From assembly GCF_900104725.1 (NCBI RefSeq), contig NZ_LT629758.1, forward strand, positions 1,116,001 through 1,180,000: a stretch of 64,000 bases of DNA, written 5' to 3'. How positions within the stretch are numbered: position 1 is the first letter of the stretch; every line of letters begins with the position of its first letter. Shown here one piece after another: positions 9,279 to 18,971 of the stretch. Made by a program: the position numbers and the translations under genes. Below the pieces are notes generated by a model. That model ran no database searches. It was not told the origin of the DNA and saw only the letters and a list, made by a program, of their open reading frames with translations. Source of the stretch: Actinoplanes derwentensis (GTDB taxonomy: Bacteria > Actinomycetota > Actinomycetes > Mycobacteriales > Micromonosporaceae).

Positions 9279-10541
9279 CTATTCAGGTGCTGTTCTCCCG
9301 CGCCACCGGTCCCGATGCCGAGACCGCCGGGCATCCGCGACGGCCATCGCGGACACCGAACTCCGGTGTCCTTTCCAGTCCCGTATCCGGGAATGCAATG
9401 CCCGCACCAGATCCCGGCCGGCGGGGGTGAGCCAGGGATTCTCCCGAAGCCCGGCGGTGACGTCGGCGCTGGCCGCCGACCATCGGGCGAATTCCACCTC
9501 GGCGTGCTGCTGGGCCCGGCCACTGAGCCCGGCCTCGAGTTCGCCGTGCCAGAAGCCGGCTACGCCCACGTGGGCGTACACGCCGTGGATCAGCCCGATC
9601 AGGGGGCGGCGATCGTTGCGCCACGGCGCGTAGTACAGCTCCCGGCAACCCGGTCGGACCAGCGGCATCAGATGATCGATCGCCACCAGTTTGTTGTGCT
9701 GCAGTTCGTGCGCCAGGGTCAGGGCCAGGGCCTGCGGGCTGTCCGGGCGGGAGGTGGCGATCGCGCCGAAGGCGTGGTGGAAAGTGCCGCTGGTCTGGCC
9801 GCCGGCGGGGGTGCCGATCGGGAGGATCTGGCGGAGCGCGACGCCGAGTTCGGCGGCGACTCCCTGATGCCGGCGGGTGAGTCCGGCCAGTGCCCGGTCG
9901 AACAGTTCCCGCCATACGGCCGGGTCGGCGGCCGGTTGATCGCCGGTGAGAAGCAGCGGACCGAGGGTGATCCGGTGTCCCTCGCCCAGCCACGCGGCCG
10001 GTGTCCAGCCGGTCGCCTTCCGCCCGTCGCGGGTGATCAGTGCCCGCCCGGCCGCCACGTCGGCGGTGAGGGGGCGCCCGGGTGCGCCGGGCAGCCGGAC
10101 CCGCCCGGCCGTCGGCAGGGTCAGCCGGCCGCTGAGGTGGTCGGGCAGTTCCAGTCGTGTGGTGGCTCCACATCGGAGGGCGACCGCCACGGCCACGGCG
10201 CCGAGGAGTCCCGGTTCGCGAGTGGCCGGGCCGGCGCTGATCTCCCGGGCGGCCCGGCTGCTCCACGCCAGGACGGACGGATTCTGAAGAACGGCGAAAA
10301 ACGCTTCCGGGTGGTTTCGCCGGAATTCGGTAAGTGCACCGTACGCTGCACGGGCAATTGCGGCGTGCGGATGACCGAGAGTCCCCGCGCGGCGTACCAC
10401 GAATTGGATCATGAGGATTGTCTTGCTGTACTGCGCAGCGGCTATTTCACTTACCGCGTGGGCTCCTCCGTGGCCCTGGAACAGGCCTTCCAGGAGGTCG
10501 GGGCGGACGCCGTGAAGCGGTGTATCCGGGTCGCCGATCAT
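9279..10541 (-). CDS. HExxH-type peptide beta-hydroxylase of FxsB RiPP systems
   Basis: 420 residues from ATG 10541 (GGAAGGGA upstream). The metal-binding motif HELQH is at His278-His282 in LTLAHELQHNKL. The N-terminal third and the motif context match the HEXXH-domain family found beside FxsB-type radical SAM enzymes, now described as alpha-ketoglutarate-dependent peptide beta-hydroxylases. The expected role is hydroxylation of the cyclised precursor peptide. The gene is divergent from the small precursor-like gene at 10713, with a shared 171-bp promoter region. Family assignment rests on recognised motifs, not on a search. Confidence 0.85.
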   Translation of the reverse strand: MIGDPDTPLHGVRPDLLEGLFQGHGGAHAVSEIAAAQYSKTILMIQFVVRRAGTLGHPHAAIARAAYGALTEFRRNHPEAFFAVLQNPSVLAWSSRAAREISAGPATREPGLLGAVAVAVALRCGATTRLELPDHLSGRLTLPTAGRVRLPGAPGRPLTADVAAGRALITRDGRKATGWTPAAWLGEGHRITLGPLLLTGDQPAADPAVWRELFDRALAGLTRRHQGVAAELGVALRQILPIGTPAGGQTSGTFHHAFGAIATSRPDSPQALALTLAHELQHNKLVAIDHLMPLVRPGCRELYYAPWRNDRRPLIGLIHGVYAHVGVAGFWHGELEAGLSGRAQQHAEVEFARWSAASADVTAGLRENPWLTPAGRDLVRALHSRIRDWKGHRSSVSAMAVADARRSRHRDRWRGRTAPE

Positions 10542-10712
10542 GAATGATTTTCCCTTCCGATGCGACTTCGGCAGATACTCGACGGCCGTCTCGGACGCTA
10601 CTATGAGCGTGCGCCGAGGAGCTATAGAGCGATCAATATCCGATGCCGGTGAGTATTGACCATTTTCCGCCCGGCGAGGCTGGGGAAAAGGTTCATCAGG
10701 GGAAGGTTCGCT

Positions 10713-10928
10713 GTGGGAGCTGTTGGACCTGTTAGTTCGGCTTGCCCTGGTGGCGGCCGGGAGACCGGCTCCCACCTGATCGACGTCACCCGATTGGACC
10801 TTGATCAGATCGCCGCCCTACCGGACTCGGTTCTGATCAGCGCCCTGCGCCGGGTGATCGACGAGGCCCGGACCAAACCGGAAAGCTATTCCCAATTCAC
10901 GAATGGACCAGCGTTCGATGATGAGTGA
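10713..10928 (+). CDS. FxsA-like RiPP precursor peptide (variant FTN core)
   Basis: 71 residues from GTG 10713, chosen for the strong GGGGAAGG site 7 bp upstream; a TTG at 10656 is in frame but unsupported. The middle of the chain (LDLDQIAALPDSVLISALRR) has the leader pattern of FxSxx-COOH peptides (D-hydrophobic-L...L.DSVL..ALRR). Where the family ends in F-x-S-x-x, this one reads F-T-N and runs seven residues further to an acidic end. An aromatic-x-Asn triplet fits a three-residue cyclophane made by FxsB-type enzymes. The stop overlaps the start of the next gene. Confidence 0.75.
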   Translation: MGAVGPVSSACPGGGRETGSHLIDVTRLDLDQIAALPDSVLISALRRVIDEARTKPESYSQFTNGPAFDDE

Positions 10929-13900
10929 CGATCCTCGTGAGCGCCCCCATGTCCTCTCGTTCGCCGAGCCCGTCGCCAGCGAGGACACCGCCACGGTCAT
11001 CGCGGCCGTCGCCACGCTGCTCGCCTTCGCCGGGCAGCGGGTGCTGGTGATCGACGGGGACCGGGCCCGGCTGCGGCTGGAGCGGGAGTTCGCCCGGCTG
11101 CCGACGGTCGACATCGCCGACCGTCCTGAGGTCGGCGACTACCTGGCCGGTCTGCTGGAGGACCCGGCATGGGGCCGGATGTTCCGGGGGATCAAGATCG
11201 CCCGGCACCTGATCCCCGAGCCGGCCGGTCGCCTCGACCTCGCCACCCTGGCCCGGCCCGGCCGGGCCGACGCCCTGCCCGGCGCGGACCGGGTGATCAG
11301 TCGCTTGCGGTACGACTACGTGCTGATCAGCGCCCCGGCCGGCGACTCCGGCGGTGCCGTGGCCGGTCTGAGCGATACCACCGTGGTCAGCTTCCGCCTG
11401 AACGAGGCGTCGGCCCGCCCGGCGGCGCTGGCCACGACGCGGCTGTTGTCCGGGGCGCCGGCCGGCCGTGGCGTGCTGCCGCTGGCGACCACCTCCGAGG
11501 ACGAGGTGCACCGGGCCGTCGCCGAGTCGGCGACGGCCCGGGTGTTCGAGCAGATCGTGGGCGGCCGGGGACCGCGGCCGGTGGTGCTGGCGCTGCCGCC
11601 GGGACTCCACCCCCTCTTCGTGCTGACCGCCGGCGAGATCCCCGCCGGGATCACCGGGCTGCTGGCGGCGATCGGTGCCCCACCGTTCCCGGACGGCTCG
11701 CCGGTCCCGCCGCGGATCCGGTCCGGGTACCGGCTGGCCGACGCGGGGGTGGACGGCGGCACCGTGCTGGTCGCCGCCCCGGGCCGGCTGCGCGCCTGGC
11801 GAGAGTGGATCGTCACGGACCTGGAGGGGCTGGGCGTGCGGGTGCGAGTTCTGGACGCCGCCTCCGCTCCCGGGCCGGACGTGCGGACCGTGCTGGTCGT
11901 GGGGGCGGACGACGAGCTGCCCGACCCGCTGCGCCGTGCGGTCGGCGCGGTGCTGGACAACGGCTCGGAATCGCCGGAACTGTTGCACGTCCGGGTGGCC
12001 CTGCAACATCAGGTGCCGTCGCCGTCGGTCGATCTGACCGTCCAGAAGCCCGAGGTCGCCACCGCTCGGCTGCAAGCGGCACTGTTCCTCGTTCCGCGCC
12101 TGCCGGCGCCGGCTCGCGGCTGGCCGATCCGGTTCCCCGGGGCGCCGGCACCCACCGAGCCCATCAGCAACTTCGTCAACACCAGGTACGACTTCGTCGG
12201 CCGGGAAGCGGACCTGGACCGGGTGCGCGATCTGCTGCTGGACGGCCGGATCGCCCTGATCAACGGCGAGCCCGGCACCGGCCGCCGGGAACTGCTGGCG
12301 GAGTACTCCCGCCGGTTCCGCCATGATTACGACGTCTGCTGGTGGATCCCGGCCGGTGACCGGTCGGAGGCCCGTCGGCAGCTTGCCACGCTGCGTACCG
12401 AAGAGACCCGGCAGGGTGTCCGTGGATCCCCGCGCCGGCTTCTCATCTTCCACAACGCCGACGACCTGGAGGCACTGCGCGGCCTGGTGCCGGAGGGGGA
12501 GACGACCCATGTGCTGGTGACGTCGGAGTCCGGCCGGGCCGCCGATCTGCCGCGCCTGACCGGCCGCCCGGCCGGGAGCGTGACGGCCCGGCCGTTCACC
12601 CCGGACGAGGGCACCGAGATTCTGGCCCGCTACCTGCCCTCGCTGAGCCGGGAGGACGGCACGGCGCTGGTCGCCCGGCTGGGCGGGGCGCCGCTCGCCG
12701 TCCACCTGGCCGCCACCACCCTGGTGACCCGGATCCCCGCGTACCGCAAGCAGGGTCTGGTCGGCGACCAGTTGGTCCGGGCCGCGGTCGACGAGTACCG
12801 GAACCGGATCGACGCCGAGACCGGCGGGGACCCGGTGCGGCACGCCCTCGCGGTGGTCCTGGAGGACCTGGCGGCCGCGGGTACCTGGGGGAGGTCGACG
12901 ATCGCGTTGGCCCGGCTCTGTTCCTTCCTCTCCCCGGACGGGGTGTCGCTGTGGCTGCTGCGCCATCCGGCGTTCCTGAGCGGGCTGACCTCGCTGGTTC
13001 CCCGGGAGGACGCGCGGGCCGGCACACCGGGTATCGAAGCCGGCCCGATCCTGCTCGGGCACGACGGTATCCCGGCCCTGGCGCCCGGCATCGAGCGGCT
13101 CGACGCCGACCCGGCGGTGGTCGACCAGATCATCTGGCTGGGGGCGCGGCACGGTCTCTTCGCCATCGACTGGGACTCCGGAGCCTTGCGCATGCACCGG
13201 CTGATCCAGGACGGGGTGCGGACACTGACCTCGGTAGGGCTGGACGCGGTCCAGGAGGTGCTGATCGAGGCACTGGCCGCCTGCGCACCCAGCGACGCCC
13301 AGGTCCTGTACGAGCGGAGTGCCGACACACAGGTCGAACTCGGCCGTCACCTACGGCACTCCGGGGCGCTGACGAGCAAGAGCCGAGCGGCGCGGACCTG
13401 GGTGGTGAAACAGGTGCGGTACGTAGCCCTCTACGGTGACGACGATCAGCGCCGGGCGGTCCTGCTCCAGGCCGACGCCGTGGCCGAGCTGTGGACCGCG
13501 GCACCGGCCGACGAGGACGTCCGTCTGCGGCTGGACGGTGAGCGGGCCAACCTGCGGGCCGCCCTGGGCCAGCACGCGGTGGCGGTGGAGTTGTTCGGTC
13601 AGGCGCAGGCCACGATGCGGACCGTGTTACCCGCCGACCACATCCGCAACTTCCTGCTGGCCCGGGGGAAGGGCCGGTCGCTGCGCGGGGTGGGGCGGTT
13701 CGCTGACGCTCTGGTGCAGGACGACATCGCTTTCGAGGGCTTCCGCCGCACCACGGGTGAGGACAATCCGAACACCCTGTGGGCCGCGAACAACCTGGCG
13801 TTCTCCCAGTTCTTGACCGGGAATCTGCGGGAGGCGCTGACCATGGGCCGGCACGTCCTCGATCGGTGGCTGGATCTGCAGGGCTGGTCCGGTCCGGAGG

Positions 13901-14607
13901 CGTGGCGGTCGGCCGTCAACCTCGCGCTGTATCTGCGGGAGATCGGCCGGTACGACGAGTCGGACGACATACTGCGTGCCGCCCGGTACCGGACCCAGCA
14001 GCGACGTGGCGCGGATCTGGCGCAGGACCGGGTGCTCCGGATCAGCCGGCACCGGGCGGCTCTGGACCGGATGACCGGCCGGCCGGCCCGGGCCGAGAGC
14101 ACCGACCGGCGACTGCTGACCGAGTACCGGCGGGATTTCGGGGATGACAACACCGAGACCCTGCTGTGCGCACTCGCCTGCGCGGCCGACGCCCACCTGC
14201 TCGGGCGCTCGGCGGAGGCGCTGGCCGAGGCTCTTCCGGTGATCGAACGGTACCGCGGCCAGATCGCGGACGGTCACCCGTACGCCGCGCTCTGTCTGAT
14301 AAATCTGTCCGCGATCCAGATCTCGGCGGATCCCGGGCGGGCTGTGGCGACCGCCGACGAGGCCTGGCTCAGCCTGCGCGGCACCTTGGGCGCCCGGCAT
14401 CCGTGGAGTGTCGCGGCCCGGATCAATCTCCTCGTCGCCCAGGCGCCGGCCGCCGACCCGGCCGAGTCCCGGCGGGCCTTGGCGCAGTTGGCCTCGGGGA
14501 GTGCCCGGACGCTCACCGATTCGCACCCGTTCGCGCGGGTCGCGGCGGCCAATGCGCGTCCCGGCAACCCGCTAGCATCGGTAATCGTCGATGTTCCGCC
14601 GACCTGA
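10903..14607 (+). CDS. FxSxx-COOH system NB-ARC/tetratricopeptide repeat protein (FxsT-like)
   Basis: Up to 1,234 residues; ATG codons at 10903, 10918 and 10921 are all possible starts, the last giving ATGA-type coupling to the precursor. The first ~400 residues resemble a ParA/MinD-like fold (RVLVIDGDR) without a canonical KGG loop. From about 420 a STAND NTPase begins (YDFVGREADLDRVR), with a P-loop near 453-463 reading GEPGTGRRE, where the usual lysine is arginine. The C-terminal half is helical TPR-like repeats. Large NB-ARC/TPR proteins accompany FxsB loci; their role is unproven but probably regulatory or scaffolding. Confidence 0.85.
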   Translation: MDQRSMMSDDPRERPHVLSFAEPVASEDTATVIAAVATLLAFAGQRVLVIDGDRARLRLEREFARLPTVDIADRPEVGDYLAGLLEDPAWGRMFRGIKIARHLIPEPAGRLDLATLARPGRADALPGADRVISRLRYDYVLISAPAGDSGGAVAGLSDTTVVSFRLNEASARPAALATTRLLSGAPAGRGVLPLATTSEDEVHRAVAESATARVFEQIVGGRGPRPVVLALPPGLHPLFVLTAGEIPAGITGLLAAIGAPPFPDGSPVPPRIRSGYRLADAGVDGGTVLVAAPGRLRAWREWIVTDLEGLGVRVRVLDAASAPGPDVRTVLVVGADDELPDPLRRAVGAVLDNGSESPELLHVRVALQHQVPSPSVDLTVQKPEVATARLQAALFLVPRLPAPARGWPIRFPGAPAPTEPISNFVNTRYDFVGREADLDRVRDLLLDGRIALINGEPGTGRRELLAEYSRRFRHDYDVCWWIPAGDRSEARRQLATLRTEETRQGVRGSPRRLLIFHNADDLEALRGLVPEGETTHVLVTSESGRAADLPRLTGRPAGSVTARPFTPDEGTEILARYLPSLSREDGTALVARLGGAPLAVHLAATTLVTRIPAYRKQGLVGDQLVRAAVDEYRNRIDAETGGDPVRHALAVVLEDLAAAGTWGRSTIALARLCSFLSPDGVSLWLLRHPAFLSGLTSLVPREDARAGTPGIEAGPILLGHDGIPALAPGIERLDADPAVVDQIIWLGARHGLFAIDWDSGALRMHRLIQDGVRTLTSVGLDAVQEVLIEALAACAPSDAQVLYERSADTQVELGRHLRHSGALTSKSRAARTWVVKQVRYVALYGDDDQRRAVLLQADAVAELWTAAPADEDVRLRLDGERANLRAALGQHAVAVELFGQAQATMRTVLPADHIRNFLLARGKGRSLRGVGRFADALVQDDIAFEGFRRTTGEDNPNTLWAANNLAFSQFLTGNLREALTMGRHVLDRWLDLQGWSGPEAWRSAVNLALYLREIGRYDESDDILRAARYRTQQRRGADLAQDRVLRISRHRAALDRMTGRPARAESTDRRLLTEYRRDFGDDNTETLLCALACAADAHLLGRSAEALAEALPVIERYRGQIADGHPYAALCLINLSAIQISADPGRAVATADEAWLSLRGTLGARHPWSVAARINLLVAQAPAADPAESRRALAQLASGSARTLTDSHPFARVAAANARPGNPLASVIVDVPPT

Positions 14608-14617
14608 GGAGAGCGCC

Positions 14618-15604
14618 GTGAGTTCCCGAGACCATCGCGACACCCCGGCCGGGGTACGCGAGACTCCGGCCGATCACTTCCAGGCGGCGTACCCGATGCT
14701 CCGCCCTCTCGTCCTGGCACAGGTCGCGGACGGCGGCCCGCTGCACCACCTGGCGCAGTGCCGCAACGGTGTCCTCGACTACTCGCTGGACGTGCTCGGC
14801 GACGGCACCCCGATGCAACGGCTGGCCGACTCCGGCTGGGCGGACTCATCGCTCGACCAGCAGCTGGCGATGACCGTGACACAGCTGAACCGGCGGCTGG
14901 CCGACGCCGTGACCGGGGAGCTGATCCGAGTGGTGGTGGAGTGCGACGACGGCGGGGTGATCTGCGACAGCATCGTCCCGGGCATACACCTGATCGGCGC
15001 GGTCGCGTTCGACGACGACGGCGGCCCGGACGCCCGGGCCCGGGTGGCCGAGGCCGACCGCGGGGTCGCCCTGGTCGCGAGTGAGGTGCGCAACCGGTTG
15101 CGGCTGGGCTCGCTCAACTTCGGGTCGTACGAGACGCCGTCGGTCCCGGAGGCGTCCCATCCGGACCGTCCCCGGCTGTTCACCTCGGGAGCCACCGGCC
15201 ATCCGCACTTCAGCCTGTGCGTGGCCGCGCTGGACACCCGTGACGTGCACTACGTGGCGTTCTATCGCGGGGGGAGTCTGCTGTTCGCCGTGGACGTCTT
15301 CGACGACGGCGGGGTCGAGCACTTCTTCGCCTTCATCGCCCGGACCACCCGGCGCCGCTTCTACGAGAAGGTGTGCAACGACTCCGAGGCGATCGTCGCC
15401 GACCTCTGCCGATCGGCGTGGCCGCTGGTCGACCTGCCACCGAACCGGGTCGTCCTCGACGTCGAGCAGGGTGCCATCTTCTTCTTCCAACTCTCCGGCG
15501 ACGACTATCTGGTCGGTGTGACCCTCGACCAGACCCAGGTGGCGAACTCCGACCAGAAGCTGCACGAGCTGGCTGGAGCGATCCGATCGGACGCCTCCCC
15601 GTGA
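14618..15604 (+). CDS. Uncharacterised protein of the RiPP operon
   Basis: 328 residues from GTG 14618 with a GAGGAGAG site 6 bp upstream. No signal peptide or membrane span is seen. The chain shows two similar alpha/beta stretches (about 60-165 and 195-275) with alternating hydrophobic strands, acidic overall. I do not recognise the family. It is 10 bp after the NB-ARC/TPR gene and overlaps the antiporter gene by 4 bp (GTGA), so it belongs to this operon. A sensory or adaptor role is a guess. Confidence 0.75.
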   Translation: MSSRDHRDTPAGVRETPADHFQAAYPMLRPLVLAQVADGGPLHHLAQCRNGVLDYSLDVLGDGTPMQRLADSGWADSSLDQQLAMTVTQLNRRLADAVTGELIRVVVECDDGGVICDSIVPGIHLIGAVAFDDDGGPDARARVAEADRGVALVASEVRNRLRLGSLNFGSYETPSVPEASHPDRPRLFTSGATGHPHFSLCVAALDTRDVHYVAFYRGGSLLFAVDVFDDGGVEHFFAFIARTTRRRFYEKVCNDSEAIVADLCRSAWPLVDLPPNRVVLDVEQGAIFFFQLSGDDYLVGVTLDQTQVANSDQKLHELAGAIRSDASP

Positions 15605-16689
15605 GAGAACTGCGCTGGCTGTCCGGTCTGATCGTGGTCGCCGGGCTCGGCTGGGTGGTGGCCGCCGCCGCACACACCCGGGATCTACCCACGTCCACCG
15701 GCTACCAGTACCTGGCCACCGCCCTGCTGGCAGCCGGCCTCTACGGCGCGGCCCACGGCATCTCGCTGCGGGACGCCCGTGAGTCGCTGAGCCCGATCCT
15801 GTTCGCCGCGACCATCGGTGTCCTGCTCAAAGCCGCGCTGCTGGTCGCCGCGATGTACTTCCTGGTGGACCCGCGGTACGCCGTGGTGGGGCTGGCGGTG
15901 GCCCAGATCGACCCGCTGTCGGTGGCGGCGTTGCTGGACCGGGCCGGCATGTCGGAGCGGGCTCGCACGATCCTGCTGGCCTGGGCCGCGTTCGACGACC
16001 CGGTCACCGCGCTGCTGACCGTCTACGCCGGAGCGTGGCTGATCAGCGGCGGATCAGCCGGGGGCGGGCTGCTGTCGTACGCCGGTGACCTGAGCGCCAA
16101 CGCGCTGCTCGTCGCGGTGGCCGCCGCGGTCTGGGCGGTGCTGTGGTGGGCCGGCCGCCGGATCCCCTCACCGGCGTGGGGAGCGGCCGGGGTCGGCGCT
16201 CTGCTGCTGCTGATGGTGTGGTCCGTCGAGGGGGTGCTGATGCTCGGCCTGGCCGTCACCGGTCTGTTCTTCCGGCCGCCGCTCGGGCGGGCTCTCGACG
16301 TCGTGCTGCGTGGCGCGCTGGTACTGGCGATGTTCCTGCTCGGCCTGCTGCTGACCGGTGGCGTCTCGATCGTCGCCGGGATCCTCCTCGGGGTGGCCGC
16401 CTTCCTGGCGCAGGCGGTCGCGGCTCTGGTGCTGCCGGCCCGGCTGTCGCGCCGGGACCGGGTGCGGCTCGCGGCCGGCCAGCAGAACGGCATCACCGCC
16501 GTCATCCTGGCGCTGGCTCTCGAACCGACGTTACCGGGCACGGTGGCGATCGTGGCGCCGGCCATCCTCGTCGTCAACGTGCTGCACTGGGCGGTCAACG
16601 CGGCTCTCGGCTCCGCACGGATCACGTGGCCGCGGAGCCTGCCGTCTCACGGGCCGGCCCCGGCAGAGGATCGCCGGGCGGCTTCCTGA
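15601..16689 (+). CDS. CPA-type cation/proton antiporter
   Basis: 362 residues from a GTG overlapping the previous stop. About 10-12 hydrophobic helices span the chain. Two membrane motifs resemble the ion-binding region of CPA exchangers: AQIDPLS, equivalent to the family A(T/I)DP, and FDDPVTALL, equivalent to the FND(G/P) helix. It would exchange sodium or potassium for protons at the cell membrane. Its presence at the end of a RiPP operon is unusual. Its 3' end overlaps the opposing ATPase gene by 43 bp. Confidence 0.8.
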   Translation: MRELRWLSGLIVVAGLGWVVAAAAHTRDLPTSTGYQYLATALLAAGLYGAAHGISLRDARESLSPILFAATIGVLLKAALLVAAMYFLVDPRYAVVGLAVAQIDPLSVAALLDRAGMSERARTILLAWAAFDDPVTALLTVYAGAWLISGGSAGGGLLSYAGDLSANALLVAVAAAVWAVLWWAGRRIPSPAWGAAGVGALLLLMVWSVEGVLMLGLAVTGLFFRPPLGRALDVVLRGALVLAMFLLGLLLTGGVSIVAGILLGVAAFLAQAVAALVLPARLSRRDRVRLAAGQQNGITAVILALALEPTLPGTVAIVAPAILVVNVLHWAVNAALGSARITWPRSLPSHGPAPAEDRRAAS

Positions 16690-18971
16690 ACCCGTGCCCC
16701 CAGTTCCTCCAGCTGATCCTGGAGGTCGTGCCGCCAGATCCGCCAGGTGCTCTGCGAGACGTCGTCGGTGTCCGGCCCGGTCGCCAGCGCCGGGAAGTGG
16801 TCCAGCCGGGGAACCTGGACCTCGAAGTACAGAGCGTCGTAGGTTCCGCAGATCCGGGTGAGCAGCCGTACGTCGGGGTCCGGCCGGGCGAACCACTCGC
16901 TGATGCCCCAGCGGAACGCGTTGACCAGATCGGTCAGCAGCGCCACCACCCCGTTGGCGGCGTACAGCTCCGGGACGCTCAGCTGGTCCAGCAGCTGTTC
17001 CCGGTAACGCTGGGCGTCCTCGGGGCCGGCCGCCACGCTCAGGGCCGACTGCATCGCCGTGGCCGTCCGGTTGAACCGCCCGAGCACCTCGTACGCCTCC
17101 CGGAACGCCTCGTCCACCGGTTCCGGGAGGGCCCCGCCGGCGGTGACCGCCGACTCCCGCCAGGCACCCAGCTCGGTGCGTAAGGTGGTGAACTGCCGGT
17201 CGACAGCGGCCCGGACGTCCTCGACCCGGGCGGCCAGACTCTCGTTGTACGACTGCGTGTAACTCTGCTGCTGGGCCAGCCAGGTGACCCGCTCCAGCAG
17301 GCGGGCCTCGACGTTGCGCGGGTCGAGCCCGGCGATCCGGGCCAGTGCCGCGGTCACCGTCGTGGTGAACTCCTCGGCGAAGTCGTGCCGGCTGAACAGC
17401 AGCGGCTCGTTGCCGAACTCCCCGCTCAGCCGCCTGGTCAGGCGCTCGTCCAGATAGCCGATCACCACCAGGACCGCCTCCGCGCCGGGAACCGCGGCCC
17501 GCAGTTGCCGGGCCCGGGCCTCCAGGGCCGCGCTGTCCTGTTCGGTGGTGATCGAGAGACTGACGAGGACGGCGCATCCGGGGTCCCGGCCTTCGGACGT
17601 CACCCAGAAGTCGACGGGTGTGCTGCCGGCCCGGGCGGCCGGAACCGTGTCCCGGGCCGCGATCAGGCCGCGGGCGCTCAGCAGGTGCCGGATCTCCCGC
17701 CGGACGCCCTTGCGGTCGGGCAGGTCCGGCCGTTTGGCGGCCACTTCGAGGACCACGTCGGTGTCGATCTGCGGCAACTCCGGGGTACGCAGCAGCCGGT
17801 CGTACGCGCGCTGGCAGATCTTGATGATCTGCCGTGGGTTGCCCTGGGTGACGCTCGCGATCAGGGCGGGCGCGCTGTCCGCGAACGGCGCCAGCACCGG
17901 TGCGGTCCGGAACACCTCGGCCTGGGTCTGCTCGATCAGGTTACGCACGTCCCCGGCTTCGAGCGGGGCCATCTCGATCGAGTCGACCAGACGTTCCCGG
18001 GTGCTGCCGCCGAGGATCTCCCACAGGTCCGGCAGCCCGACCATCACCAGGCAGGCGCCGGCCGCCTCGAAGACCTCGAACAGTTTGCGGAACCCGATGA
18101 GCAGTTGCGGGTCCGGTTCGCGGTTGCCCTTGAGGATGTTGTGCAGTTCGTCGATGACCATGACGAACCGGTGATGCCGACGGCCGTAGAGCATCGCGAA
18201 GACACCCATCGCCTCCAGCGCCATGTCGTTGCCCCGGATCGGGCCGGGGAACCCTCGGTCGATCAGCGCCTGAGTGGCCTTCCCGCCGGACAGCCACGTC
18301 CAGATGTCCTCGGCGAACTCCTTACGCCGCAGGAACATGGTGAGCGCCACCGCGAACTCCTCGCGCTGCGTCACGGCGAGCAGGTTATCCCGCAGCCGGT
18401 CCGACAGAATGCTGTCGATCAGCCCCAGTTTCTCCACGACGTCGTCCGCGTCCACCTCACGATTCCGGAGGCGGCGGGCGGTATCCACCGTGAGCGGAGA
18501 ACGGGCTAGCACATCGGCGACGGCATCCGCGTAATAATGGCGTAACGTGGTGCGCAATTCGTTCGGGTCCTGTCCCTCCATGAATCGCCGGTAAAGCACG
18601 TCGAAAGTGCCGTCCGGTGCTTCCATGTAGGACTCGTGCAGAATGGCGCCGAACCGGGATTCCTCGCTGCGCAGGCGAGCCGAGCGCAGCAGATGCATCG
18701 CCAGGTGGGTCTTTCCCGAGCCGTACTCACCGACCAGGCCGACCGTGATGCCCCGGCGCCGGAGCGCGGCTGGATCGGCCACCGGCCCGGACTCGGCCGC
18801 GGCGTCGTTGCGTTCGCCGGCCTGGGGCTCCAGATAGCCGTAGACCCGGCGGAGCGCCTCCTCGGTGGCATCGGTCGAAACGGTCACCGGAGCTCGTCCG
18901 GTCCAGTTCGTCGCCGCGACCGCGGACGGCGAGAACGGATTCGTGCTGCGGAGTTCTCCGTCGGCACTCAC
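16647..18971 (-). CDS. Large P-loop ATPase starting with an NPF motif
   Basis: 774 residues from a GTG at 18971 overlapping the stop of the small ATPase gene (GTGA). It begins with STNPFSPSAV, then a P-loop GEYGSGKT (81-88) and a Walker B MVIDELHN (Asp274, Glu275) in an ExeA/TniB-like AAA core (to about 430). A Rossmann-like region follows (about 430-560), then a long helical C-terminal part. It shares the NPFxP N-terminus with the small ATPase next to it, suggesting the two form one machine. It is the last gene of the minus-strand operon and converges on the antiporter gene. Confidence 0.8.
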   Translation of the reverse strand: MSADGELRSTNPFSPSAVAATNWTGRAPVTVSTDATEEALRRVYGYLEPQAGERNDAAAESGPVADPAALRRRGITVGLVGEYGSGKTHLAMHLLRSARLRSEESRFGAILHESYMEAPDGTFDVLYRRFMEGQDPNELRTTLRHYYADAVADVLARSPLTVDTARRLRNREVDADDVVEKLGLIDSILSDRLRDNLLAVTQREEFAVALTMFLRRKEFAEDIWTWLSGGKATQALIDRGFPGPIRGNDMALEAMGVFAMLYGRRHHRFVMVIDELHNILKGNREPDPQLLIGFRKLFEVFEAAGACLVMVGLPDLWEILGGSTRERLVDSIEMAPLEAGDVRNLIEQTQAEVFRTAPVLAPFADSAPALIASVTQGNPRQIIKICQRAYDRLLRTPELPQIDTDVVLEVAAKRPDLPDRKGVRREIRHLLSARGLIAARDTVPAARAGSTPVDFWVTSEGRDPGCAVLVSLSITTEQDSAALEARARQLRAAVPGAEAVLVVIGYLDERLTRRLSGEFGNEPLLFSRHDFAEEFTTTVTAALARIAGLDPRNVEARLLERVTWLAQQQSYTQSYNESLAARVEDVRAAVDRQFTTLRTELGAWRESAVTAGGALPEPVDEAFREAYEVLGRFNRTATAMQSALSVAAGPEDAQRYREQLLDQLSVPELYAANGVVALLTDLVNAFRWGISEWFARPDPDVRLLTRICGTYDALYFEVQVPRLDHFPALATGPDTDDVSQSTWRIWRHDLQDQLEELGARVQEAARRSSAGAGP

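Noticed and set aside
10897..13350. An 817-codon frame on the minus strand
   Set aside because: It is a shadow of the NB-ARC/TPR gene, a common effect in high-GC DNA; no motif or ribosome site.
16143..17183. A 346-codon + frame spanning the antiporter end and ATPase gene
   Set aside because: It crosses two well supported genes and has repetitive, low-complexity translation.
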